From Pseudomonas rhizoryzae (GTDB lineage Bacteria; Pseudomonadota; Gammaproteobacteria; Pseudomonadales; Pseudomonadaceae): a stretch of DNA of 64,000 nucleotides. This document shows, in pieces, positions 8,291 through 17,467 of this stretch. The stretch covers positions 488,999-552,998 of the forward strand of contig NZ_SULM01000001.1 of NCBI RefSeq assembly GCF_005250615.1. Reading direction: 5' to 3'. Under the pieces are notes generated by a model. The model was not told the origin of the DNA, made no database searches, and saw nothing but the letters and a program-made list of their open reading frames with translations. Both the position numbers and the translations under genes were made by a program. Position 1 is the first letter of the stretch; each line of letters begins with the position of its first letter.

Positions 8291-8866
8291 ATGAAGATCG
8301 CCTGTCTGGGCTGGGGTTCGTTGATTTGGAAGCCGGCGGAATTGCCGGTCGCCTCGGACTGGTTCGCCGATGGCCCCTGGCTGCCCATCGAATTCGCCCG
8401 GGAGGGCGATAGCGGCGAGCTGGCCACGGTGCTCTGCGACGGCGTGGCCGAGGTGCAGGTGCTCTGGGCCCTGCTGAGCGTCGACGATCTGGACGCCGCC
8501 CGCGAAGCCTTGCGTGAACGCGAGGGGGTGCCCAGCGAGCAACCGGAGTGTATCGGCAGTTGGCCGGCGGGGCCGGATACGGCCTTCCAGGACGTCATCG
8601 GCGACTGGGCGCGAAAGCAGCAACTGGACGCCGTGGTCTGGACCGCCTTGCCCCCGCGCAGCGGTGGGCTCAACCAGCGCATGCCTTCGCCCGAGGCGGC
8701 TCTGACCTACCTGCGCACCCTCGACCCGGAACGTCAGGCTCACGCCCGGGATTACATTCGCCGTACGCCAGTGGCCATCGATACCGCCTACCGCCGACTG
8801 TTCCAACGGACTTTCGGTTGGCGACCGGTGGCCGAGGCCAACCTGGACGAGGAGCGCCGCGCCTAG
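8291..8866 (+). CDS. Uncharacterised protein with GGCT-like N-terminus
   Basis: The 191-residue product is probably cytoplasmic, with no signal peptide or membrane segment. The start at 8291 follows AGGAAGG. The N-terminus MKIACLGWGSLIW resembles the glycine-rich YGSL loop of gamma-glutamylcyclotransferase-fold proteins, and WTALPPRSGG occurs in the middle. I know similar unassigned proteins in pseudomonads but no function. It stands alone between the tRNA and the sugar operon. Confidence 0.7.
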   Translation: MKIACLGWGSLIWKPAELPVASDWFADGPWLPIEFAREGDSGELATVLCDGVAEVQVLWALLSVDDLDAAREALREREGVPSEQPECIGSWPAGPDTAFQDVIGDWARKQQLDAVVWTALPPRSGGLNQRMPSPEAALTYLRTLDPERQAHARDYIRRTPVAIDTAYRRLFQRTFGWRPVAEANLDEERRA

Positions 8867-9210
8867 CGGGGATAGCCAGGGGCCACCCCGCTCAGCGCCT
8901 GCGAGCGGTTCTTTCGTCACCGCGACGACCACGCCTTGATCCGGACCGGCGGGCGCAATCCGCCTGCCGCGCTTCGTCACGTCCAGCAGCCTGCTTCTCC
9001 GTCTCTCTCTCGGTCGCCACCTTGCCCCCTCGAACGACCGCTCCCGATGGGCTCCTCGAAGCGCCAGCCCTCCCTGAGCGCGGCTATTTCCGTGACGGCA
9101 ATCATGAATCCCCTCTTGCGTAACGGCACGAGAAGTGTAGATTGCACATAACTTTACGGATAAACGTAAAGATGGAAAGCACTTTACAGGGTTAGCAAAG
9201 GACGGACCTC
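8867..9210. other. Intergenic stretch before the sugar operon
   Basis: I see no convincing gene in these 344 bases. The last 60 bases are AT-richer and hold the operator palindrome at 9152-9171, so the sugar operon promoter is probably here. Confidence 0.5.
9152..9171. promoter_or_regulatory. Inverted repeat, probable operator of the sugar operon
   Basis: CTTTACG and CGTAAAG form exact 7-bp arms around a 6-bp spacer, 39 bp before the first gene. A further CTTTAC follows at 9182-9187. The RpiR-type regulator encoded in the same operon is the likely binder; this is inference. Confidence 0.5.
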
Positions 9211-10191
9211 ATGTCTGAACTCAAGTTTGCAACACGGCTGAACTCGTTCGCCTCCGGGGCGCATCTCTATTGGCCCGAGCAGCAGGGCAAGCCGTCGGTG
9301 CTGCAGATGGTGGCCCGCGCAGGCACCGCCAAGGGGCTGACGCACCTCGATCTCAATTATCCGCAACACCTCACCACCGACATCCAGACCCTGAGGCACG
9401 GGATCGAGGATGCCGGACTGGCGGTCAATGGCATGCAGATGCGCTGGGATGCTCCCCAGTTCAAGATCGGCGCCTTCACCCACCCCGACGCCCGTATCCG
9501 TCGCGAAGCCATCGAGCTGACCAAGCGGGGCATCGATGCCGGGCGCGAATTCGGGGCGTCCTTGATGACCCTGTGGATGGGGCAGGACGGCTTCGATTAT
9601 TGCTTCCAGGCCGACTACAAGAAGCTCTGGGAAGACGCCGTCAGCGCCGTCCGCGAGGTGGCGGAATACGCGCCGGACGTGGACGTCAGCATCGAATACA
9701 AGCCCAACGAGCCGCGCGCCTACAGCATCTTCCCCAATGCCACCACCTGCTTGCTGGCCGTGGAAGAAGCCGGCTGCGCCAACCTGGGTATCACGCTGGA
9801 CTTCGCCCACGTGCTGTTCGCCAACGAAGTCCCGGCCTTTGCCGCGGCCATGGTGGCCCGCCGCTCCCGTCTGCTGGGGCTTGATCTCAACGATGGCTGG
9901 GGCAAGCGCGACGACGGCCTGATGGTCGGCTCGGTCAATCCGCGCGCCACGCTGGAATTCCTCTGGCAGATGCAGCGCGACGGCTACCAGGGCGCCTATT
10001 ACTTCGACACCTTCCCGGATGCCAGCGGCCTGGACCCGGTCCGCGAGGCCGAAACCAACATCGCCACGGTGAAGCGGTTGCTCAAGCTTAGCACCCGGCT
10101 GAATGACAACCCGGCATTGGCGGAAGCCATCAGCCGCCAGGACGCCGTCGCCTCGCAACAGATCATCAACGACCTCCTGCTGGCGAGCTGA
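9211..10191 (+). CDS. Sugar isomerase/epimerase of the xylose-isomerase-like TIM-barrel family
   Basis: The 326-residue cytoplasmic product is an AP-endonuclease-2/xylose-isomerase-like TIM barrel. Conserved acidic metal and substrate positions are visible in SIEYKPNEPR, GITLDFAHVLF, LGLDLNDGWG and YYFDTFPD. Length and motifs fit enzymes that interconvert free ketoses and aldoses with Mn2+ (rhamnose isomerase and tagatose epimerase relatives). It is the first gene of the transporter operon, after AAAGGACGGACC. It presumably converts the imported sugar to a form that the ribokinase-family enzyme can phosphorylate. The sugar is not known. Confidence 0.8.
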   Translation: MSELKFATRLNSFASGAHLYWPEQQGKPSVLQMVARAGTAKGLTHLDLNYPQHLTTDIQTLRHGIEDAGLAVNGMQMRWDAPQFKIGAFTHPDARIRREAIELTKRGIDAGREFGASLMTLWMGQDGFDYCFQADYKKLWEDAVSAVREVAEYAPDVDVSIEYKPNEPRAYSIFPNATTCLLAVEEAGCANLGITLDFAHVLFANEVPAFAAAMVARRSRLLGLDLNDGWGKRDDGLMVGSVNPRATLEFLWQMQRDGYQGAYYFDTFPDASGLDPVREAETNIATVKRLLKLSTRLNDNPALAEAISRQDAVASQQIINDLLLAS

Positions 10192-10253
10192 TCGCTCACC
10201 CGCCGCGCTTTTCCAACGCTCAACCCCCAACAATAAGAACAGAAGGCTGAAAA

Positions 10254-11294
10254 ATGAAAAGACTGTTGCTCTCCGCAGTGGTATCTGCAGTGCTGTGCGC
10301 CAGTGTCCAGGCCGCCGACTTGGCCCCCTTGAAGTCAGACAGCGAGCCGGATCGGACCGACTGGTCCCAGCTCGACAGCCGCTACGGACCTCTGCCCAAG
10401 GTCGACAAGCCGCTGAAAATCGGCGGAGTGTCCAAGACCCTGACCAACGAATACTGGCGTCTGCTCGGCCAGGGTTATCAGAGCGCGGCGAAGAAGTACG
10501 GCGTCACCGTGGAATACCAGGCGGCCGCCAACGAGGACGATCAACTCGGCCAGTTGTCCATCGCGGAAACCATGCTGTCCCAGGGCTTCAACGGCTTGCT
10601 GGTGTCGCCGCAGACCGACATCAACCTGGAGCCGGCGCTGCAGACCGCCAACGACAAGCGCATTCCCCTGGTCAACGTGAACGATGCCGTGATGCCCAAC
10701 GCCCCCCACTATGTGGGTAACGTGCAGAAGGACAACGGCGTGCGGGTGGCCAGGTGGTTCATCCAGCATCATCCCCAGGGTGGCAAGCTGGCGGTGATCG
10801 AAGGTCAGCCCGGCGTCTATGCCGCGGGTCAGCGCACCCTTGGCTTCAAGGAGACCCTCGCGCCGAACAGCGCCTTCAGCGTGGTGGCCAGCGTGCCGGC
10901 CAACTGGAGCCGCGAGCAGGCCTACAACGCTGCCTCGACCATCCTGCAGCAGCATCCCGACCTGATCGGTTTCTATGCCAACAACGACACCATGGCCCTC
11001 GGCGTCGTCGAGGCGGTGCGGGCGCAGAACAAGGCCGGGCAGGTCGCCATCTTCGGCACCGACGGCATTTCCGATGCCTACGCCTCGATCAAGCGCGGCG
11101 AACTGACCGGCACCGTGGACAGCTTCCCCGTCCTCACCGGGGAGGTCGCCATGGACGTGATGCTGCGGCTGATCAATGGCCAGCAGGTCTCGCGGGTCGT
11201 GGCGACGCCCCAGGCACTGATCACGCGGGACAACGCCGAGGCCTTCTCGACCAAGGACAACGAGAAGCTGCGTCAACTGCTGACGGCTCAATAG
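10254..11294 (+). CDS. Periplasmic sugar-binding protein of the ABC importer
   Basis: The 346-residue product starts with a signal peptide (MKRLLLSAVVSAVLCASVQA, cleavage after AQA-type site near residue 20). It continues as a type I periplasmic binding protein of the ribose/galactose class. Typical segments are SQGFNGLLVSPQTD, IPLVNVND, AVIEGQPGVYAAGQRTLGF, GFYANNDTMALG and FGTDGISDAYASIKRGELTGTV. It would deliver the sugar to the RbsA/RbsC-like components encoded next. AGAAGG precedes the start. The ligand pocket cannot be assigned by eye. Confidence 0.9.
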   Translation: MKRLLLSAVVSAVLCASVQAADLAPLKSDSEPDRTDWSQLDSRYGPLPKVDKPLKIGGVSKTLTNEYWRLLGQGYQSAAKKYGVTVEYQAAANEDDQLGQLSIAETMLSQGFNGLLVSPQTDINLEPALQTANDKRIPLVNVNDAVMPNAPHYVGNVQKDNGVRVARWFIQHHPQGGKLAVIEGQPGVYAAGQRTLGFKETLAPNSAFSVVASVPANWSREQAYNAASTILQQHPDLIGFYANNDTMALGVVEAVRAQNKAGQVAIFGTDGISDAYASIKRGELTGTVDSFPVLTGEVAMDVMLRLINGQQVSRVVATPQALITRDNAEAFSTKDNEKLRQLLTAQ

Positions 11295-11311
11295 GCCGGA
11301 CGGAGGGGAGC

Positions 11312-12811
11312 ATGGAACAGTATCGCTTGATGATGCGGGGCATCAGCAAAACCTACGGTAACGCCGCCGCTTTACAGAATGTCGACTTCTGCGTGAAGCC
11401 CGGCGAGGTGCATGCCCTGATTGGTGAGAATGGCGCGGGAAAATCCACCCTGCTCAATATTCTCTCCGGCGTCCGCGCGGCCGATGAGGGGGAGATCCTC
11501 GTCAACGGCCAACCGGTGCAGATGAAAACTCCGCTCAGCGCCCGCCAGGCGGGGATCGCGATGATCCATCAGGAATTGCAGCATGTTCCAGAGCTCTCGG
11601 TAGCGCAGAACATGTTTCTCGGCCGCCCACTGACGAAGGCGGGCGGCTGCCTGGTCGACAAGTCGGCGCAGCTCACCCGCGCCAGGCAGATCCTTGCCCA
11701 GCTCGATCCCAGCATCGATCCCGCTAGTGCGATCAAGCATCTCAAGGTCTCTCAGCAGCAGATCGTCGAGATCGCCCGGGCGCTGCTCGACGATGCCAAG
11801 ATCATCGCCATGGATGAACCCACCTCCAGTCTGACGCCGCGGGAATTCGAGCGGCTGGCGGAGCTGATCGGCGAGCTGAAGGCCATGGGGGTCTCGCTCA
11901 TCTACGTCTCGCACAAGATGAACGAGATCTTCAAGGTCTGCGACCGGGCCACCATCATGCGCGATGGGCGCCAGGTCGGTGTCGTCGAGATCCGTGACGA
12001 GAACGAAGAAAGCATCGTGGCCAAGATGGTCGGGCGCGCGCTGGAAAAGTTCGAGCACAACAGCTACGTCACGGCCGACGAGGTTCTGCGCGTCGAGAAC
12101 CTGGCCCGCGACACGGCCGTGGCGCCGGCGACCTTCAGCGTCAGGGCCGGCGAGGTGCTGGGTATCGCCGGGTTGGTGGGCGCCGGTCGCACCGAGTTGC
12201 TCAAGCTCATCGCCGGGCTGGATCGACGCAGTGGCGGTGAGGTCTGGGTGAATGGCCAAGCCGTGCCCAATCACGATGTCCGCGCCGCCATCAAGGCGGG
12301 AATCGGCCTGGTGCCGGAAGACCGCAAGAAGGAGGGCATCGTCAAGGCTCGCGCCGTCAAGATGAACCTCGCCTTGCCCTCCATGGGGCAGTTCACCGTG
12401 GGCGGCATCATCCGGCGGCTGAAGCTCAATCACCTCGCCCACGAGGTCATGAGCGACCTGAAGCTGCGCCCGCTGGATATCGAAAAGACCATCGGTACCC
12501 TCAGCGGCGGTAACCAGCAGAAGGTGATCATCGGGCGCTGGGTGGCCGCCGACGCCAAGGTATTCCTCTTCGATGAACCCACGCGTGGGATCGACATCGG
12601 CGCCAAGGCGGAGATCTACAACCTGATCGAACGCCTGGCGCAGGCGGGCAAGGCCATCGTCGTCGTCTCTTCGGAAATGACGGAACTCCTGCGCATAGCG
12701 GACCGCGTATTGGTCATGCGTGAAGGCAGGATCACCCAGGAGCTCTCGGGGGACGCGATCACCGAAGAGAACATCGCCCGCTTCGCGATCAAGGATCTGG
12801 AAGCGGCCTGA
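11312..12811 (+). CDS. Sugar ABC importer ATPase with two nucleotide-binding domains
   Basis: The 499-residue product is an RbsA/MglA-type tandem ATPase. The first domain has Walker A GENGAGKST (about residues 38-46) and Walker B IIAMDEPTSSL. The second has the degenerate P-loop GLVGAGRTELL and signature LSGGNQQK, followed by LFDEPTRGID, the usual division for this family. The start follows GGAGGGGAG. The frame stays open far upstream over the binding-protein gene, but that part is not coding. It sits on the cytoplasmic face and powers uptake through the permease next door. Confidence 0.93.
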   Translation: MEQYRLMMRGISKTYGNAAALQNVDFCVKPGEVHALIGENGAGKSTLLNILSGVRAADEGEILVNGQPVQMKTPLSARQAGIAMIHQELQHVPELSVAQNMFLGRPLTKAGGCLVDKSAQLTRARQILAQLDPSIDPASAIKHLKVSQQQIVEIARALLDDAKIIAMDEPTSSLTPREFERLAELIGELKAMGVSLIYVSHKMNEIFKVCDRATIMRDGRQVGVVEIRDENEESIVAKMVGRALEKFEHNSYVTADEVLRVENLARDTAVAPATFSVRAGEVLGIAGLVGAGRTELLKLIAGLDRRSGGEVWVNGQAVPNHDVRAAIKAGIGLVPEDRKKEGIVKARAVKMNLALPSMGQFTVGGIIRRLKLNHLAHEVMSDLKLRPLDIEKTIGTLSGGNQQKVIIGRWVAADAKVFLFDEPTRGIDIGAKAEIYNLIERLAQAGKAIVVVSSEMTELLRIADRVLVMREGRITQELSGDAITEENIARFAIKDLEAA

Positions 12812-12846
12812 CACCCGTCGCGTCACTCACCTGGAAGGCACCTATC

Positions 12847-13818
12847 ATGATGACTCATATCGACTCCCAGCGCCTGGGACGTCCTGCTGCACTCATCCGT
12901 TTCAATCTGCGCGATGCCGGTACCCTGATCGGGCTACTGATCATCGTGGTGACGTTTTCACTGCTGTCGCCGGTGTTCTTCACCGTGCCGAACCTGCTGA
13001 ACATCCTGCAGCAGTCGTCGATCAATGCCTTGATCGCCCTGGGCATGACGCTGGTGATCATCTCCGGCGGGATCGATCTCTCGGTCGGCCCCACCGCGGC
13101 GCTGTCGGCGGTCCTTGGCGCGACGCTGATGGTGGCGGGGGTACCCGTCCCCCTGGCGATAGTGGCGACGCTCGCCGTCGGCCTGAGCAGTGGCGTGTTC
13201 AGCGGCAGCCTGATCGCCTATGCCGGCCTGCAACCCTTCATCGTCACCCTGGGGGGCCTGTCGCTGTTTCGGGCCATGGCGCTGATCTTCACCGGCGGCA
13301 ACCCGGTCTTCGGTATTCCGCCGACCTTCCGCGGCCTGGTCAACAGCACCCTGCTGGGCATTCCCGTGCCCATCGTGGTGGTCGCGGTCATCGCTCTGGC
13401 GCTGTGGGTGGTGATGAACAAAACGCCGTTGGGTGAATACATCCTGGCGATCGGCGGTAACGAAGAAGCCGCTCGGGTGGCGGGCGTGCCGGTGAAAAGA
13501 ACCAAGGTGATCGTCTACGTCATCTCGGGAATGTTGGCGTCCCTGGCGTCGCTGATCCTGATCGGTCGGCTGGGCGCTGCGGAGCCCACCATCGGCAATC
13601 TGTGGGAGCTGGACGCCATCGCGGCGGCTGCCATCGGTGGGGCATCGCTGATGGGGGGCAAGGGCAGCATCTTCGGCACGCTCATCGGCGTCGTCATTCT
13701 TGGCGCCTTACGTAACGGCCTGACCCTGCTCAATATTCAGGCCTTTTATCAGTTGCTCGCCATTGGCCTGATTATTATCGTGGCGATGTTGATAGACAGG
13801 GCCACACGAGGCAAGTGA
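12847..13818 (+). CDS. Sugar ABC importer permease (RbsC-like)
   Basis: The 323-residue product is an integral membrane protein of the ribose-type permease family with about ten hydrophobic segments. It contains INALIALGMTLVIISGGIDLSVG and NEEAARVAGVPV with the family coupling-loop pattern, and GGASLMGGKGSIFGT near the C-terminus. Two adjacent ATG codons (12847 and 12850) could start it. The stop overlaps the next start by one base (TGATG), so translation is probably coupled to the RpiR gene. Confidence 0.93.
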   Translation: MMTHIDSQRLGRPAALIRFNLRDAGTLIGLLIIVVTFSLLSPVFFTVPNLLNILQQSSINALIALGMTLVIISGGIDLSVGPTAALSAVLGATLMVAGVPVPLAIVATLAVGLSSGVFSGSLIAYAGLQPFIVTLGGLSLFRAMALIFTGGNPVFGIPPTFRGLVNSTLLGIPVPIVVVAVIALALWVVMNKTPLGEYILAIGGNEEAARVAGVPVKRTKVIVYVISGMLASLASLILIGRLGAAEPTIGNLWELDAIAAAAIGGASLMGGKGSIFGTLIGVVILGALRNGLTLLNIQAFYQLLAIGLIIIVAMLIDRATRGK

Positions 13819-14675
13819 TGAAGCAGGATCCGCGAGCCATCGGTGCTCAAATTCGCATGCGTTTGCCCCAGTTGACGCCACTCGAACGACGAGTGATAGA
13901 AGCCGTCATCGCCCGCCCGGATATGACCGAACACACTTCGCTGAAAGAGATCGCGCAAGAAAACGGCGTCTCCGAGGCCATGATCGTCAAGATCACCAAG
14001 AAGCTGAGTTTCACCGGGTTCAGGGACTTCAGAAGCAGCCTGATTTATTACTACGCGTCTGAAGTAGCGGGGTTGCATGCGGAAATAGAGCCCGACGATT
14101 CGTCGGAGCAACTACTGGCGAAAGTCTTCAGGACATCCATCCAGGCAATCGAGGAAACGATGTCGATCCTGGATATAGCGGAGTTCAACCGGGCCGCGGA
14201 GATCATTTTCAAGGCGCGTCATATCGATCTCTATGCCGTGGGTGGCTCTGCGGCGGTCGCCCGCGATCTGTCGCACAAGATGCTCAAGATCGGGATCAAG
14301 TCCACCGCCTATGACGATGCGCACATCATGTTGATGTCCGCGGCGGTCCTGTCCGACGACGATGTCGTCATCGCGATCAGTCATTCCGGCGCAACCCGGG
14401 CGGTCAACGACCCGGTCGTGCTGGCGGCGCGCAATGGCGCCCGTGTAATAGCCATCACCAACTATGCCGAATCGCCCATCGCGCGCCATGCGCATGTGGT
14501 ACTCAATTCAACCTCCCAAGGGTCGCACCTGTTAGGGGAAAACGCCGCTTCGCGGATCGCGCAACTCAATATTCTCGACGCCTTGTTCGTCGCGATCGCG
14601 AAGAAGGATTTGCAGCGAGCGGAAAAGAACCTGATGAAAACCCAGCGTGCGGTCCAGGATCTGCGAGAACTCTAG
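13818..14675 (+). CDS. RpiR-family regulator
   Basis: The 285-residue product joins an RpiR helix-turn-helix domain (residues 1-80; SLKEIAQENGVSEAMIVKITKKL) to a SIS sugar-phosphate-binding domain (YAVGGSAAVARDLSHKM and ISHSGATRAV). I start it at the ATG overlapping the permease stop; a GTG three bases earlier is also possible. Such proteins usually sense a phosphosugar intermediate and control their own operon, here probably through the palindrome at 9152-9171. It is unusual in being inside the operon rather than divergent. Confidence 0.9.
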   Translation: MKQDPRAIGAQIRMRLPQLTPLERRVIEAVIARPDMTEHTSLKEIAQENGVSEAMIVKITKKLSFTGFRDFRSSLIYYYASEVAGLHAEIEPDDSSEQLLAKVFRTSIQAIEETMSILDIAEFNRAAEIIFKARHIDLYAVGGSAAVARDLSHKMLKIGIKSTAYDDAHIMLMSAAVLSDDDVVIAISHSGATRAVNDPVVLAARNGARVIAITNYAESPIARHAHVVLNSTSQGSHLLGENAASRIAQLNILDALFVAIAKKDLQRAEKNLMKTQRAVQDLREL

Positions 14676-14678
14676 ACA

Positions 14679-15536
14679 ATGAACGATATTCTGGTCACCG
14701 GCAGTCTGCACTACGACATCATGCTGGATGCCGACCATCGCCCCGAGAAAGGCGAAACGGTGATGGGCACCGCCTGCCATTACAAGTTCGGTGGCAAGGG
14801 AGGGAACCAGGCGATAGCGGCGGCGCAAGCGGGCGCTCGGGTGCGATTCGTCGGTGCGGTCGGGGATGACGAGCACGGCCGTTTCCTGCTCAGGCATCTG
14901 GCGGCGGCGGGGGTCGATGCCTCCGCGGTGCGCATCGTGCCGGGTATCGCGTCGGGCATGAGTGTGGCGATCACCGACGCCGACGGCGACTATGGCGCGG
15001 CAGTGGTTTCCAACGCCAACCAGCACATCGCGCTGGAGATCTTCCAGGCGCCGGATTTCTGGAGCGACGTAGCGATGCTGGTACTGCAGAACGAAGTGTC
15101 CCCGGCCCTCAATCTGCAGGCCGCCCGCGCGGCCCGGGCCCGAGGGGTGCCCGTGTGCCTCAACGCCGCCCCGGCGCGCGCGCTGCAGCCGGAGCTGGCG
15201 GCGTGTATCGACGTGCTGGTGGTCAATGCCGTGGAGGCGCGGGACATGAGTGGGATCACCGTCACCAATTTGCGCGATGCGGAGCGGGCAGCTCAGGCGC
15301 TGGCCGCGACCTTCCCGCAGGTGGTGGTGACCGCTGGCGAGCACGGCGTGGCCTTCAGTGAAAAGGGCCAGAGCGCCGTGTTGCCGGCCAAGCCGGTCAA
15401 GCTGGTCAGCACCCACGGTGCGGGAGACTGCTTCGTCGGCGTACTGAGTCGTGCGCTCGCACAAGGCCAGACGCTGGCTAGCGCCGTGGCAGCGGCCAAC
15501 GCAGCGGCCGCGGAGCACGTCTCGCGCGTCGCCTGA
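14679..15536 (+). CDS. Ribokinase-like PfkB-family sugar kinase
   Basis: The 285-residue product phosphorylates a sugar with ATP. The PfkB N-terminal signature is seen in YKFGGKGGNQAIAAAQAGA, and the catalytic C-terminal signature THGAGDCFVGVLS carries the anion hole and catalytic Asp. It begins 3 bp after the RpiR stop without an obvious ribosome site, which suggests translational coupling. It is the last gene of the operon. The GG-KG-NQA loop favours ribokinase-type substrates, but the operon context with an isomerase means the substrate may be another pentose or ketose. Confidence 0.88.
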   Translation: MNDILVTGSLHYDIMLDADHRPEKGETVMGTACHYKFGGKGGNQAIAAAQAGARVRFVGAVGDDEHGRFLLRHLAAAGVDASAVRIVPGIASGMSVAITDADGDYGAAVVSNANQHIALEIFQAPDFWSDVAMLVLQNEVSPALNLQAARAARARGVPVCLNAAPARALQPELAACIDVLVVNAVEARDMSGITVTNLRDAERAAQALAATFPQVVVTAGEHGVAFSEKGQSAVLPAKPVKLVSTHGAGDCFVGVLSRALAQGQTLASAVAAANAAAAEHVSRVA

Positions 15537-16049
15537 GGGCGTTGTCTCCCGACTGTATCCCCAGGAGGCCGCTCGACCACATCGAGTCGAGCGGCAACCA
15601 CGTCTCCAGCGATGGCTGCCTTACCTTGCCGAACGCGATGGCAAGGTTGCCAGTCTTCGGCTGCCTGCCGACCGCTGCCGCAGTCATCCTCCCGCCTAAA
15701 CTTGCGCCTAAAACCATCTCGATCAGCGCGCCCATCCTTGTCTAGCGCCGAGACGCCAGCGCAATCGGTGAAGTATCGAAAAGCAACCCCTGCCTCTAGG
15801 GGACGAAAATTATTTCGTTAATGTTCGACTCCTACAGCCATTCGGCTAGTTCTCCCGCTGGCCCTGCCGGGGGATGCCTTACTTAGGATTACCTTAAGTA
15901 ACGGCGAAAAATTTACATCTTGCTTTCCCGGGCATCCGTGCTTAATTAATCGCTGGCATAGTGTCGCGGGATGATTTATCGTCGCACGCTAACTTTTCTC
16001 CTATGACGGAGTCTCAGCCTTCGTCTCTTACTTTTCATCAGGAGCTAAT
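15537..16049. other. Long intergenic region before mvaT
   Basis: These 513 bases have no convincing gene. GCTCGAC-N8-GTCGAGC at about 15571-15592 may end the sugar operon. The right half is markedly AT-richer. It contains the imperfect palindrome TTACTTA-N9-TAAGTAA (15879-15901), a plausible promoter/operator zone for the H-NS-like gene. Proteins of that family bind AT-rich DNA and often control themselves. Confidence 0.45.
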
Positions 16050-16424
16050 ATGTCCCGTCTCGCCGAATTCCGCGCCGCCGAAGAGCAACTTCGCGCCCAG
16101 CTGCAGTTGCTCGAAGATCTGAAGCAGGACAGTTCCCTGCAGAAAGAAATCGAGTTCGAGAGCAAGCTGCAATCGCTGATGGACGAGTACCACATGAACC
16201 TGGGCGACATCATCGGCATCCTGGATCCGAATGCCGCCCCCAAGCACAAGGAGCAGACACCGCATCCGGAAAAGCCAGCTGGCAAGCGGCGTCCGCGTAC
16301 CACCAAGCGTTATCAGCACCCCCAGACCGGCGAAGTCATCGAGACCAAGGGCGGCAATCACAAGGTGCTCAAGGCCTGGAAAGCCGAGCACGGGGCCGAT
16401 ACCGTCGAAGGTTGGTTGCAGTAA
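16050..16424 (+). CDS. mvaT: MvaT/MvaU-type H-NS-family nucleoid protein
   Basis: The 124-residue product has the layout of the Pseudomonas xenogeneic silencers. Residues 1-60 form a coiled-coil oligomerisation region (SRLAEFRAAEEQLRAQLQLL). A basic linker with GKRRPRTTKRY follows, then the C-terminal AT-hook-like DNA-binding domain with TGEVIETKGGNHKVLKAWK. The start follows CAGGAGC. It would coat AT-rich, often horizontally acquired DNA. The N-terminus (MSRLAEF) and the ending GWLQ look closer to MvaU than to MvaT, so the symbol denotes the family rather than a proven ortholog. Confidence 0.92.
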   Translation: MSRLAEFRAAEEQLRAQLQLLEDLKQDSSLQKEIEFESKLQSLMDEYHMNLGDIIGILDPNAAPKHKEQTPHPEKPAGKRRPRTTKRYQHPQTGEVIETKGGNHKVLKAWKAEHGADTVEGWLQ

Positions 16425-16441
16425 AGCTTCATTACGTTTCG

Positions 16442-16473
16442 GCCGGCGCCAGACGCAATGTCTGGTCGCCGGC
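16442..16473 (+). terminator. Hairpin after mvaT
   Basis: GCCGGCG-CCAGAC and GTCTGG-T-CGCCGGC pair over 13 bp with one bulged T and a 5-nt loop, 17 bp after the stop. The following T-run is poor, so termination strength is uncertain. The remaining roughly 240 bases up to kdpE hold nothing I recognise. Confidence 0.55.
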
Positions 16474-16716
16474 TTGAACGTTATCCGGTTTCAACGAGTA
16501 CTACGAATTCGGCCAGCACCGAGGTGTTCGCCGTCTAGTCTCCACCCCTCGCGTTCTTTGCGCTAACTTGACCGAAAGGTCACTTTGGCGACGGTGTTGC
16601 ACCGGCAGCGAATTCTTTCCTGTGTTTCAGCCTATTGGGTTTCCTCGCTGGAAAGCGTAAGTCGGCAGTCTGGCCAAGGTCCGCCCCCGTTCTTTCTACT
16701 AATGGACAGGTGTCGT

Positions 16717-17406
16717 TCAGGCATCGTCACGCAAGCGATAACCCACGCCTGCTTCGGTCACGATAAAACGCGGTGCCACGGGATCATCGGCCAACTTCTG
16801 CCGCAGATGGCCGATGACGATGCGTAGGTAATGGCTGTCCTGGGCATGGGTGGGTCCCCAGATATCGATCAACAACTGGCGTTGCGTCACGACCCGTCCG
16901 GGATGCTGGGCGAGGGCCGCTAGAACGGCGTACTCCTTGCGCGTCAGGGCGATTTCATTGTCTGCCAGGGTGACTCGTCGATAGGCGAAGTCCACGCGCA
17001 ATTCGCCTACCTCCAGGGCGGCAACCTGCGCGGTGGCGTTGCCTGGCGTCTGGCGGAGCAGGGCGCGGACACGGGCGAGGAATTCCTGGATGCCGAAGGG
17101 TTTGGTCACGTAGTCGTTGGCACCGGCGTCCAGGGCGCGGACCTTCTCGCGTTCGTCGGCCCGTACGGAGAGGACGAGCACCGGCACCGCCGACCATTCG
17201 CGCAATTCGGCCAGCACCTCCTGGCCGTCGCGATCCGGCAGCCCGAGATCGAGGATCACCAGGTCGGGCTGGCCGAGCGCCGCCTGGGCCAGCCCGTCCG
17301 TACCGGTGGCCGCTTCGCTCACCTGGTAGCCCTGGGCGGCGAGGCTGATGCGCAGGAATTTGCGGATCTGGGGTTCGTCGTCGACGACGAGGACATGAGC
17401 GGGCAT
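16717..17406 (-). CDS. kdpE: KdpE response regulator
   Basis: The 229-residue product is an OmpR-type regulator. The receiver domain begins VLVVDDEPQIRKFLR and has phospho-acceptor Asp in LVILDLGLPDRDG and the conserved Lys in DYVTKPFG. The C-terminal winged helix has LTRKEYAVLAALAQHPGRVV and ends VGYRLRDDA. It is last in the kdpFABCDE order, 61 bp after kdpD. It activates the kdp promoter when potassium is scarce. The upstream in-frame extension over the end of kdpD is not used because VLVVDDE normally lies at the N-terminus. Confidence 0.95.
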   Translation of the reverse strand: MPAHVLVVDDEPQIRKFLRISLAAQGYQVSEAATGTDGLAQAALGQPDLVILDLGLPDRDGQEVLAELREWSAVPVLVLSVRADEREKVRALDAGANDYVTKPFGIQEFLARVRALLRQTPGNATAQVAALEVGELRVDFAYRRVTLADNEIALTRKEYAVLAALAQHPGRVVTQRQLLIDIWGPTHAQDSHYLRIVIGHLRQKLADDPVAPRFIVTEAGVGYRLRDDA

Positions 17407-17467
17407 CTGCGGGGTTCCACGCGAAGAGGCGCCATCATAGCGCCCCCGGGTTCTTTGGTGGCCGGGA

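Noticed and set aside
10754..12811. Extended start for the sugar ABC ATPase giving a 685-residue protein
   Set aside because: The extra 186 codons overlap the binding-protein gene in another frame. The ATG at 11312 has a strong ribosome site and puts Walker A at the normal place.
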